Shown here piece after piece: positions 21,262-33,000 of a stretch of DNA of 64,000 nt. Every line of letters starts with the position of its first letter. The first letter of the stretch is position 1. The notes below the pieces were generated by a model, which saw only the letters and a program-made list of their open reading frames with translations, was not told where the DNA came from and ran no database searches. This stretch comes from Rhytidiadelphus loreus (Eukaryota > Streptophyta > Bryopsida > Hypnales > Hylocomiaceae): contig OX344764.1 in NCBI GenBank assembly GCA_947034895.1, forward strand, positions 55,781,348-55,845,347, in the 5' to 3' direction. Made by a program: the position numbers and the translations under genes.

Positions 21262-22362
21262 ATAGTTAGACTGATAGTGTTTTTAGTTATCTTTTTGTTA
21301 GACTTAGAGTTCCGGGTCTTAGTCAGAACCCGGATTCCGGATTTTCAGGGGTAAGTTTCAGTTAACTTATCCACCTGGATTTTTAGGGCAGTTTAGGATG
21401 GTGTTTAGTGGCACTTTCCGCGGGTTTTACGGCATGTTGTTTTGCTTATAAAAGAAAGGGACCGCTTGTGGTCTTGGATTCCTTTTCTTGCTATTCCTTA
21501 TTTTGAGCAGTAATATATGTGTGCATTTTTTATTGTCTTTTTACTCATTGCCTTAGTTTTCTTTGTGGGTCCTTGGTTTCCTGTTCTTTGGAAGTTTGAA
21601 GGTTGCTTGGGCGCTTGCTTGAAGGTTTTGGCTACAGAGTAGAGAGGTGGTAAGGAGGAGTCCGGATTCAGGGTTTCCCGGATCTGTGAACTGTGTGTTG
21701 TCCAGGGAAGCAGTTCTAGCGTGTGTAGGAAGTTGTGCGGAGTCCGGCGTTGGTGGTGTGGGTGCGAGTCCGGAAGGCCAGGGAGGGTTCCGTGCGGAGA
21801 TAAGCAACCGTTTGTGGAAAAACCCCGCTCACCCGGAAAGTTCCGTCCGTCTGCAAAACACAAGTTGAAGTGCTAGTACCGGACCCCGTCTCAGTTTCCG
21901 GGTAAGTCTTGTATTTGTCGTTGTAGCAAGGGGAGTCGGGTTGTATTCTGAGTGACCTGCTTCTGGAGAAATCCGAAGTTGTGAGGGTCAGCCAGTCTGT
22001 TCCTTGTTTGTGACGGAAAGATCTTTGGGTACGTGTCATTAGGGAGTTAGAGTTAGTAAAATACAAGGAGTAGTGTTGTCCTTACCCCTCCGGAAAAGTC
22101 AGTGAGGACCCTCTGAAGGTAAAACAGAGGTATCGAAAACCGTGTGTTAAAGTTACGGATCTGGTGTTTGTGATAATCCGGATCCGGTAGAGAGTCCGGA
22201 TAGAGATAGAATCCGGTTGGGGAGTGAAAATTGAAGTAGTTACAATAAACCGGATTAGACGGAATTTAGAACACCCTCTGGGGTTCCCTGGGACGATATT
22301 CCGTGTCATCTTGCCACGTTTTTGTGGTTAAGAGCGCTTACTACAGTATTACGCGTACGACA

Positions 22363-22367
22363 CAGGC
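22363..22367 (+). repeat. Target-site duplication CAGGC, right copy
   Basis: CAGGC directly after the CGACA end of the 3426-bp insertion; partner of 18932-18936. Confidence 0.8.
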
Positions 22368-24732
22368 CACACATCCGGGACTTGGGGCCAGTCAATTACC
22401 CAACTACGTTTAGAGCCTCGTACACATCGTTCAATATCATCTGGGCAAAACCAGAAGTCGGTTATGATCTCCTTGTTTCCGCCATACTGTTTTTTTCTAC
22501 CACGGTAGGTCGGAGCTGGAGTACCTCTAGATCCCTTTGCAATTTTGGCAACGCAACAGATGTTTGAACTTCTTTGTTGCGCGTGACACTTGCAACTTGA
22601 CTTGTGCGAAATTCTTGCAATATGCCACTGTGAAGTATCACATTCACTCTCCATTGCAGTTGTCACATGTGGTACATAGGCAGAATCAACCCGCGCGTTT
22701 GCTTCATTAGGGGCAACCGTGGGTGAACGTGTCGATCGTGTCTGTACTCGGGGTTGAGAGAAGTTTACCTTGTCTGGACGATGGGAGTCACCATCTGACC
22801 CAATGGGAAGGTCAAGCTTGCGCTTACTGCTACCAAATACTTCTTCGCCTTCCAAATGCGGAATACGTGATGCAACATCGACCCCTCCAGGAAGGTCATT
22901 GAGTGCCTCCGCAATCTTCTTTGGATCACCGCTACGTCTAGCGCCTCGTAACTTTAACTCCTCCTTGGAGGGCCCTGACCTTGATATGTTGCCTTTAAGA
23001 AAAGCTCGATAATTGGTCATTTGCATGAAAGCTCGAATGCAGTCATCAGACGTGGCGGCAAATAAATCATTACCCCGATTACCTGACTGCTGCAACCACC
23101 TATTATGGACTGTTTCAGATAAGTTGCATGACGGCATGTCCGCCATCTCCTCAACATTTAAGTCCTGAAACAATGATATCAAAGAAAAAGTAAAAGAAAA
23201 TTAGGTATCACCACTCATAGTTCTCATTTACAATGACATAGTTAAACTTTGATCTAACTACTATGCGGCAAAGGCTCCCCTCGGCGCCGAGGGGAGAATC
23301 CCTGATACCCTGCATTGATTAATATCTCCAAACAAGGTAGAATTTTTTTTTCCGAATTTGGTTTCAGAAAAATAAAAGTAGATCCAGAAGATTGCAGAAT
23401 GAAAATAATTAGGTAGAAGAAATACCATTTGCATAAAGCCGCCCCATTGACGATATCTAAAGTGCCAAAATGCAAGCCACAACTCCAATTCCCTCATAGC
23501 GTCCTCCGAGGCTGCTCCAGATGAAAGCCACCAAGATCGTATTGCTAGGTAACGCATCTCAGCTTCGTCCATAGATTTGGAATCTTTGTATTGCTTACAA
23601 AGTCGAGTATGTTGGTGTTGCAAGTCCGGCTTGATGAGCTTCTGTGTATGGCGATGCAAAGAGGTACTCCAATGTAAAAGACATGTTCGCTCCCGGTTCA
23701 CCATCTCTATTTTAGGATCTCCTAATCCGTAGACAATTCGAACGGCATTCCAATTCGCTTGTGTACTGTCTGCCATAAAGCCTTTAAAGTTTGGATTCTC
23801 AACGCCATTGCGTCTCATGACTCCGTTTAGAGATCTCCACATGATGCATTGAACCACAGTGTCCTCAGATTGCATATCACACACAGCAATTGTCATGACT
23901 TTCCTGCAACCTGTATCATAAACGTGACAGGCCATGGTTGTCCAGTCTTTAACCCGCTTGACATGGTCAAACATGAGCCACGCGTTCTCCAGATCTCCAC
24001 CCGGTTGCATCCGATTGACAAGGTCCACACCACTCCCTGGCCCTTCTACTAGCATTTTAAACAAATAAACCTTCTCCTTGCCTTGACCAGGAAACACACT
24101 GTCATGGATGTACTCAAACCTCAAATTTCTTTTCATATTCATGATACTATCTATTATTCCACTTTTGCCACTTGAACGGAAAGACGAAATAACATTTCGG
24201 ATATTAGGAGAACTTAGTATTTGGAACTTGTCCATGACATCATCTAACGAATCTCCCCGCAACATCTGCTTTGGACCTTCACCATTGTGTATCAAGTGGT
24301 TATCAAGAAATTTCTTGCTAGCTGCTAGGGCAATGGCAGAGTTAGTGGCACTAGGGGTTTTCGAAACCTCGCTAGCGATGAGTCCGGCTACAGCACCTAA
24401 GGACTCTCTACATGTTCCTGAAGCTACAGGATGCACGTGATTCCCCAAATGAATGCAAGCTCTAGTCATGCTTGCAGAATCTCCGAAAACGTAATAGATT
24501 CGAGCATGACAGACATTGATGCAATGAGGTGGACATTTGCATATCTTACAGAGGAGAGTAGAATCCTTTGGAGGGAAGGCACCAATACAAAATGGCCCAG
24601 GAGTAAAACCACACCACTCAGTCTCGTTCGGATCAGAAGAACGCTTCAAGTAGTCGCATTCTGAATTCTTACAGATAAGATGCCCGGCACAGGAAGATTT
24701 TCTGAACTTTAGGCCGTCGTGATTGTTGATGT

Positions 24733-24746
24733 TAGATGTTAGATGT
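24733..24746. repeat. 7-bp tandem duplication that shifts the SWIM gene frame
   Basis: TAGATGT occurs twice in a row. With one unit removed, the minus-strand frame runs without a break from the 5' part into the part that follows, and it matches the residues of copy 2 (NI, then a Leu-Lys-Phe-Arg-Lys block). This is a small slippage mutation. Confidence 0.8.
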
Positions 24747-25599
24747 CATTGTCCTACACCAAGCGTGACCATCGTATTGTTTATCCATGCCCTGTAACCT
24801 CCCAGTAGAGGACGACGAAATTGAAATTGGAAGAGAAGGCAACTCAAAAACTACATCCCCGTTAAAATTTGTAGGAAGGTACTGCACCTTGTGATGGATG
24901 AGTGCATCATAGTCTATCGAAGCTACTTCGTTCCGAGAACCATGCATTGCTGCTAGCTTCCATAGGCAACCAACAATACTAATCGCGGATGTACAACTAG
25001 GATATGTTGGTGGACGCGAATGCGTGGACAGAGCAGGACTACTACAAGGCGTTAGATTTAAACTAGATGGTGTCATGTGGGCCCCCTCGGAAACTCTACT
25101 AGGAAGTGCTAGTTGGTTTGGAGACTCTCCCTCGGACTCCCTCGACAGATCTATGACATGGTCATTTGGTTCCTGCTTGACGGTGATAAACGGAAGAGGA
25201 GTGACAACATTCGTAATATGCTCGCATTCTAAAGTGTTCCGGTAGTCACGATGGGAAAGAGGCATGTCCACTGTAGAATGCTCAGAATGCCGAGGTAAGA
25301 TGTGAGTGGAGTCTGTACTCATCACAGACGGTAAACTATAAGCTCGATAGCGCCCTCGACGAAGATGCCAGACATGATTGTCATCAACTACCATTCTCTG
25401 CATATGGATCGACTCTCTCAAAATGCCAGACTCAGACAATACCTCCTCTTCAACATAGATACTAGATAGAGAAAATCCAAAACGTACATGAAGAAGGTGA
25501 GCAGACACCACAACAAAATCTTCATCTCCTAGAGGGAGTATGAGAAGAACCTCGTGGCCATCCGCTCTGAGGGAGGCCATCTTTCAGAAATCAAAGAGC

Positions 25600-26337
25600 A
25601 ACATTGACAATGACAATGTGACCTAAACTGCTGCAGCACTCAAGAAAGGTTGAATCTAGAGCCTCTCCCAAACGGATTTGATAATAAAGAATTTTCAGTC
25701 TCAGTGTCTGCAACCAATATCCATTAATGAAATAGAATCCGTATACAATATACTTAGAAGCACCGACCATTTAGACGGTTGCGGTTGTAATTAAGGAAAT
25801 GCGCTCACCTACCCATTGAATAAGATTAACACCAAAGCGAAATGAAATGAACTTTATTAAAGTTAGTAGTTTGTTTAAGGCGCCATAAGAGGCTTATGAG
25901 CATGAAGTAATTTTTGAACTTCTCTGTAACCAACTTTCTGCTATTACGTAAAGGAGATCGTTCCTTCTAGAAATTAAGTAGCGCCGACTATGGAGTCTAA
26001 ACATAAAGTGCCACCAATCACCAACAAAATTATGGGCACACGCGAGTGAAAATGGAGTACTGTATTCTAGTAATAGGCGATTTCAAAGATCAGATTAGAC
26101 AATCCTATGGTACTTTAAAATATCAATTATAGTAATTCAAATGACTAGTAGGTTCAAATCATGTACGCCTCAGACGAATTGGAATATTAAAAGTTCGGAA
26201 GCCTCCTTAGCAGAGGCAGTGATGATAGCATCATTGGTTACAATTATGTAGAATGCATAGATTGTTCTACTTCAATATAATACCCCACTTTCCACTGATA
26301 ATCAACAATATGGTCGACTGTATATACTGTTAGTCAT
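25600..26337. other. Non-coding DNA upstream of SWIM copy 1
   Basis: I see no gene here. This should hold the promoter of the minus-strand SWIM gene, but no convincing TATA box or terminal inverted repeat was found. Confidence 0.4.
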
Positions 26338-26625
26338 ATGCTTACGCCAGATTGCACACACGATGGAATTGTGCATAGATATACAAGAAGGAGGAAGAGA
26401 AGAAAATTTTTGTTTTCTTCTAGTCGGGAGTTGTACAGGTCAAGAAATAGAAGTCAGAAGGTTGCTTTACTGTGTGAGTCCGAGTCGTGCGAAGGAACTC
26501 CAACTACTCAAATGCAAGAAGACGACTTCCATGGAGATCTCATTGCTGAGAGTCAACATATTGTAACCATCATAGAAGAAGGGCCGCAGAGGAACAACAT
26601 TGGCCACGGGCGATTGCGTAATTTT
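26338..26625 (+). CDS. Hypothetical exon, related to the exon at 16.8 kb
   Basis: Open from Met 26338 to a strong phase-0 donor TTT|GTAAGT at 26625/26626. The product starts with a basic stretch (RRRKRRKFLFSSSRELYRSR) and then has an acidic part (MQEDDFHGDLIAESQHIV). The basic part matches the minus-strand exon at 16816-17247 in pattern. Its function and its other exons are unknown. It lies upstream of the ParB-like gene, but I could not connect the two by splicing. Confidence 0.35.
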
Positions 26626-27002
26626 GTAAGTAAATCTACTCTCTCTTCACAATTGCTACCTTTTCGCAATATTGTGCATTGAAGATACCATTATTATACC
26701 TACTACTATATTTGGATATGGCAGAACGTACATAAATAAATCATTGAGTCATTCTCAAAGCAAAAAAGTTCTAGAAATAATCACACCGCCACATTAGAAA
26801 CGAAATTCTGATAGATCACTCGTCCTAAACACGAAGACTATTCGTCGGACAGTAAGCTTTGTAGAATCTAAGACATTGAGCATTGGTTCAGTCCTTCTGC
26901 AAGTTACTGAGAGGTTGGGGTTCCAAGTCATTCTTCATTGAAGGACCGATTCCTTAATCACGGATCACTCACGTTGTATTCCTTGTCAACACGAAGACCG
27001 AA

Positions 27003-30000
27003 ATGGCGAGAAGACGCACCACTAGGAGCGCGGTCGCCGAGGCCCAGAGAAGTGAAGAGCACGATATGAACAGCAACGATGAGGAAGAAGGGCCACCTCA
27101 GGTGAACACGACAGATGCACAGCCAACTGTGGGTTCTGAGGAAGAAGGGCTGCATCAAGTGATCACGATGGTTGCACCACCAACTACGGGCTCTGAGGAG
27201 GAAAGGCCGGATCAGGTGAACACAACGGATGAACTGCCAACTGCGGGATCTGAGGTAATCGTCATTCCACCTTCGCTAGAAATCCTCGCCGAGGGTGGCA
27301 AATGAATACACAGTAAACGGGATTGTTGATCGTTTTCGGGGTTTGGTCCGCAAAGGTAAGGCTCCGATAGAGCTTCTCGTATTTTGTTTTAGGTTTAGGC
27401 TATCCATGACCAAACCCCCGACCCTGCCATCGGTGCCGAGAGGAAGGAAATCCCGTAGAGGATAAAATCCGCGGAGGTAGAGACGGCCCACATCGGGTCT
27501 GATCAGCGGCACATTTCCTGTCACTTTATTCTTGTATTGTGAATCTAGATCAGAGAAAGCTCCCCAGGCCATGCCATTGGCGCCAAGGAGACGGGAAAAG
27601 CACAATGGATTTGATCCGAATAGGGCTGGCATCGAGGGGAGGCTCACGACTGAGCTGGACTGATCCAGCAGGGACTCCCTCGAGGTAAGCTTCGCGATAT
27701 TTTTTTTTGGTTTCTCCGCGTAGGGATCACAGCACGACCCTGAGGGCGTGTCCATCGGCGCCGAGGGGAGGCCCACGACTAAGCGGGACTGATCCAGCAG
27801 GGGCTTGACCGAGGTAAGCTTCGCATTATTTTTTTTTGGTTTCTTCGGGTAGGGATCACAGTACGACCCCAAGGGCCCCGACATTGGCGCCAAGGGGAGG
27901 CCCACGACTGAGCGGAACTGATCCAGCAGGGGCTCACTCGAGGTAAGCTTCGCATTATTTTTTTTTGGTTTCTCCGCGTAGGGATTACAGCACGACCCTG
28001 AGGGCGTGTCCATCGACGCCGAGGGGAGGCCCACGACTAAGCGGGACTGATCCAGCAGGGGCATGCCCGAGGTAAGCTTCGCATTATTTTTTTTTGGATT
28101 CTTCGCGTAGGGATCACAACACGACCCCGAGGGCCCCGACATTGGCATCGAGGGGAGGCTCACGACTGAGCGGGACTGATCTAGCAGGGGCTAACCCGAG
28201 GTAAGCTTCGCATTATTTTTTTTTGGTTTCTTCGCGTAGGGATCACAACACGACCCGGAGGGCGTGTCCATCGGCGCCGAGGGGAGGCCCACGACTAAGC
28301 GGGACTGATCTAGCAGGGGCATGCCCGAGGTAAGCTTCTCATTATTTTTTTTGGTTTCTTCGCGTAGGGATCACAGCACGACCCCGAGGGCCCCGACATT
28401 GGCGCCGAGGGGAGGCCCACGACTGAGCGGGACTGATCCAGCAGGGGCTTGCTCGAGGTAAGCTTCGCATTATTTTTTTTTGGTTTCTTCGCGTAGGGAT
28501 CACAACACGACCCCGAGGGCGTGTCCATCGACGCCGAGGGGAGGCCCACGACTAAGCGGGACTGATCCACCAGGGGCATGCCCGAGGTAAGCTTCGCATT
28601 ATTTTTTTTTGGTTTCTCCGCGTAGGGATCACAGCACGACCCTGAGGGCGTGTCCATCGACGCCGAGGGGAGGCCCACGACTAAGCGGGACTGATCCACC
28701 AGGGGCATGCCCGAGGTAAGCTTCGCATTATTTTTTTTTGGTTTCTTCGCGTAGGGATCACAACACGACCCCGAGGGCGTGTCCATCGACGCCGAGGGGA
28801 GGCCCACGACTAAGCGGGACTGATCCACCAGGGGCATGCCCGAGGTAAGCTTCGCATTATTTTTTTTTGGTTTCTCCGCGTAGGGATCACAGCACGACCC
28901 CGAGGGCGTGTCCATCGACGCCGAGGGGAGGCCCACGACTAAGCGGGACTGATCCACCAGGGGCATGCCCGAGGTAAGCTTCGCATTATTTTTTTTTGGT
29001 TTCTCCGCGTAGGGATTACAGCACGACCCTGAGGGCGTGTCCATCGACGCCGAGGGGAGGCCCACGACTAAGCGGGACTGATCCAGCAGGGGCTTACCCG
29101 AGGTAAGCTTCGCATTATTTTTTTTTGGTTTCTTCGCGTAGGGATCACAACACGACCCGGAGGGCCCCGACATTGGCATCGAGGGGAGGCTCACGACTGA
29201 GCGGGACTGATCCAGCAGGGGCATGCCCGAGGTAAGCTTCTCATTATTTTTTTTTGTTTTCTTCGCGTAGGGATCACAACACGACCCCGAGGGCCCCGAC
29301 ATTGGCGCCGAGGGGAGGCTCATGACTGAGCGGGACTGATCCAGCAGGGGCTTACCCGAGGTAAGCTTCGCATTATTTTTTTTTGGTTTCTTCGCGTAGC
29401 GATCACAACACGACCCCGAGGGCCCCGACATTGGCGCCGAGGGGAGGCCCACGACTGAGCGGGACTGATCCAGCAGGGGCTTGCCCGAGGTATGGTTCGC
29501 GTTAATTTTTTTGCGCTCGCCTAGTAGGGATCAGAGCACGATACTGTGAGCCACGCTATCGGCGCCGAGGGGAAGGTCAGAGCACTAAGGGTCTGATCAA
29601 AGAAGGTAAATCTCATACAATGGTTTTGTCTATTCAATGACCTTTTTCGTTGTCCTTTATGTTTCAGATGGAAGTAGGTTCACCGGTTCCGGTTCTGCAA
29701 TCTGCAATGGATAACATTGCACCCGGTGTCAATGACAACGTGATCGTAAATATTGATGATGACATGGGGGAGGTTCAAGAGGATTTCAAATCCGAAGATG
29801 CCTACAGGAAGTCCCAGAAGGTGAATTCCGTGGCCTCTATCGCCGACTTACGTCTAAAACCTACTTCCATATCTCGGCTGCGGATTCCGTTATGTCGCCT
29901 TGTCCAGATGCCAATGGTTAGACCCGCACTTCAGAGTGATCTCACGAAATTGGAGCAGGAGTTCGTTCATGGGTACAGAGATGGATCAAATGTTTTTTAT

Positions 30001-33000
30001 GTGTCACTCACTAATGAGCAGGGGGAGACTGATATGGTGTCTGATGCGGAAAGAGAGGCTTGGGGGCCGATGTGGAATGAAGAGAATGACATCTTCAATG
30101 CGATTCTGGACGCCACACCAGGTTTGCAGAACTTCAAGGGGTCTAAGTTCTTCGTTTGTGATGGAAACCATAGACTTCTGGCGTGGACCTCTTACATCAA
30201 CAAACACCACGACTGTGACAAGGATTGGCATATATCAGTGGATTCGATCATTCTTGACACGAAGGGGAGGATTGGTGATGTCATGCATGCTATGCACGAC
30301 ATCAATAAGTAAGTGCTCCCATTCAAGCATTTTTGCATTTTTGGTTAACCATGCGATCATTTCAGAAGATTTTAACGTTATTTTTTTTTGTGTTCCAGGC
30401 ATACCGAAAGTTCATTTATCAAGACCAGTCTTATTCATACGCTTTATCATGTTCAGAAATATGGCATGCTTCCGTTGGAGAAGTTCTCAGAGCATTTGAG
30501 TGAGTCCAAGATGACTCAATGCCACCAGAATCTCCGGAAAAGTTGGTACTCGATGTCCGTTGAGGTGTTTACTTCATTCATCTATCGGGTAACGATTCTC
30601 ACACATCGTGTGTGTAAGCCTTGTATGTTTGAGTTGTGTAGAAGCATTAATCCTTCCACTGTTTTGTTCACTTCCATGTTGTTTTGTTTTGCAGTATGAG
30701 ATAGCAGCGGCGGCTGACCTAGCAGTTAGGTTGTATAGGGAAGAGACACCTGAGGATATGCAGTCAGAGGCGGGTGTCTTGGCTGCCATGAGGTTAGGTA
30801 CGAAGGAGAAGACAACAAGGTTAGTGCAGAAGTTGGGAAAGCTGACTGCTGTGGCCAATCCCAATCTGGGAAATGAGTGGCTCCAGGAGGTATGATGACA
30901 TCTCTTTAGACCTCTCCTTTTTGTTTTCTTCTCGTTTTATTTAATTCATTCAACTTAAAGTGATTTGTACTTTCAGATCAAGCGTCATTGGAGCTCCAAC
31001 GTCACTCCAGAAATGACTCTAGAGAAGTTGCAGTTGATTGCAACATGCAACGTGAGCAAGGAGCATAAGGTTAAGTGGCTTACATGGTGGAACTCATCAA
31101 TGCAAACGAGGGAGGCAAGAAGGTTCCCACTGAAGCCAACTGGAGAGATAGAACTGAAGTCTTTCTTAGCGAAGGCGTGCTGGTATACAAGGGTAAGTGT
31201 TCTTCTTTCATTTCATTCATGTTTTATTCATCTCATTTTGTAGTCATGATCTAGTCCACGGTGACATTAGATGGTTAGTGCAATTTGGATTGCGATGTAA
31301 TCTATTAGTATACATCACGACTTTTATGGCCTTGCAGATACAAGACACGGGAGCTGAAATGTTTGATAACATTGTGAAGAAAGACCAGTTGAAGTTAGCC
31401 ATGGACTCTCCCCAAGAGCCCGAGACTTTTCCAGATTATGTTGAGGACTGGAGAATTCGAGTGTGGGACCACGCTTTCTTGCCCCAATTTAGGGGACACG
31501 ATGTCTTCAGAAAGTCAGATGACTTCAAGAAACACAAGGGCTCTGATCTAGTTGTCAAACGGGTGATCTACCGGTAAGATTCTGATATCTTAATGCCATT
31601 GTGATATGCTTGATTAAGTTTTTTTATTGCCGATGTTTAATCATTTTTTTGTATTCTGAAGAGTTTGGTCTGTACAGGTATTTCAAGTATGAACTGTTGC
31701 CTAAGGGGGCAATTGCAAAGCGCGATCTACCTGCGTTTTTGGGAACATGGTTGGATGTTTCATCAGAGCATTGCATGTTCTCGGCATCGCAATTGAGATG
31801 GTGGACGAGTTTGCATTTGAAAACCGGTGCGTGGTATTTGGATTGCCCGCCGGAATTCACGCCGTTGCCTGAGGACCATTTGAAGCGGTCCATCAATACT
31901 GATGCTGTGGTTCAGGATGTCGACGAGTTTGCCGGTCTTGATGAGGATGCCAAGGCGAAGGCAATCAAGAGGAGAGACGACGTCGACAAGAAGATTGCAC
32001 TCAAGAACTCCGAGGCGGTGGACAAGGCAAAGGAGAGAGCCACGAAGAAGACAAAGAAGCTTATTGAGTCGGAGCAGGTACTACCGGCGGAGAAGGGAAA
32101 GGGGAAGGGGAAGAATCCCCAAGAGGGTGTCTTACATTCATCCACAAATGACGAGGGCTCCCAACATCAACGCTCCAATTCACGTGGCACCAAGCGTGAT
32201 TCTGAGTATGCTTCACTTAGCAATGACGAGATGCAGCATGGTCCATCCGCTGTAGAGTACTTGTAGGATTCGGAGATATTGATTGACGAGCTGGTTCTAA
32301 ATTACTCTCTTACTGATGTCTTGGCCGATCCTCTACCCCAAGTATACCATGACATTGTCAGTTTTGTTGACAAGGTTCGCATTTTCACTTTCTTCCATTT
32401 TTTACTTTGGTTTTTGCTCTTTCACATTATTGGTCTGTTTTCTAACTGATTAAATCATTTTGCAGCACAAAGGAGAGAAGGACCGTTTCTTCCGTGGTGT
32501 TCGGAGTGATAAACCCCGAGTGGACCTCGTCATTGCGGACATGCCCGAGGGTTTGCCTGTCCCAGGTCTATCGGCACCTACACATATTGTTCCGAAATGG
32601 AACATGGTCCACCCTTCTGGGCTGGAGGCGGTGTTCGAGTTCGCTGATGGTCATTTGCACGATGACGGTGCGTTACTCATTATTCATTCTCGGAGTCCTG
32701 TCGTCAAGGCTACGATTTTAAAGTACGCTGCAACATATTCGTTTAAGAAGATGAAGGATTGGTGGGGAACAAACTGGCTTCATTTGGCCTCACCAGTGTC
32801 TACTGGATGTACGGTATGATCTTCCTTCACTTTTCCCTACTTTATTCATGGATTCGTCTTCTATTGAAAAAAATGCTTTCATTCTTGAATATGACATAAT
32901 CTACTGTAGGTGGTGTATTTTTTGTTTACTTCTATTTTGATTCTCTTAATTGATTACATTTCTACTTCTATGGGTTTGTTATGGCAACTCATAGTTTATA

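Larger units (their letters stand above)
18937..22362 (+). mobile_element. 3426-bp insertion with TGTCG...CGACA ends
   Basis: The element interrupts codons of the SWIM gene that align without it in the other copy (TGTDL/TGTNL region). It begins TGTCGGAATCC and ends CGCGTACGACA, with terminal inverted TGTCG/CGACA, and is flanked by CAGGC on both sides. It carries a TATA box, one long GC-rich gag-like gene rich in CCGGA, and a second TATAAAA at 21447-21453. I looked for long terminal repeats by comparing the ends and found none. The 5-bp duplication and TG...CA ends fit a retrovirus-type integrase. No reverse transcriptase, integrase or transposase is encoded, so it must depend on another element. 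Confidence 0.8.
18327..25580 (-). pseudogene. SWIM zinc-finger MULE-like transposase gene (copy 1), split by a 3.4-kb insertion
   Basis: Exon 1 runs from ATG 25580 to 23426; a 260-nt phase-0 intron (23166-23425) follows; exon 2 runs from 23165 to the TAG at 18327. The first 280 residues hold a basic/acidic region. The middle has MULE-like features: Asp in CHVYDTGCRK and FMADSTQANWNAV, and a later Cys/His-rich TCLLHWSTSLHRHTQ. The C-terminus has a SWIM finger, CTCPDF...VHCKHLYYL (C-x-C-x(n)-C-x-H), a DNA- or protein-binding module common in MULE transposases. Two lesions break it: a tandem duplication of TAGATGT at 24733-24746 (+7, frameshift) and an insertion at 18937-22362. Apart from these the frame is intact, so the damage is recent compared with copy 2 at 34.7 kb. 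The shared intron position in both copies supports the model. Assignment to MULE rather than a related DDE family is inference. Confidence 0.75.

Noticed and set aside
18937..22362. Standard LTR retrotransposon
   Set aside because: The start of the element does not recur near its right end and the end does not recur near its left end, and no pol domain is present. Only the TG...CA ends and the 5-bp duplication fit.
27276..29452. Minus-strand reading frames with a 43-residue repeat (GLPSAPMSGPSGSCCDPYAK type)
   Set aside because: They exist because the 129-bp unit is divisible by three. They break at the single 128-bp unit, have no promoter or non-repeat coding sequence, and run antisense inside intron 1 of a better supported gene.
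27620..29500. CRISPR-like array
   Set aside because: The repeat is the whole 129-bp unit, with no alternation of constant repeats and unique spacers, and the context is a eukaryotic intron.
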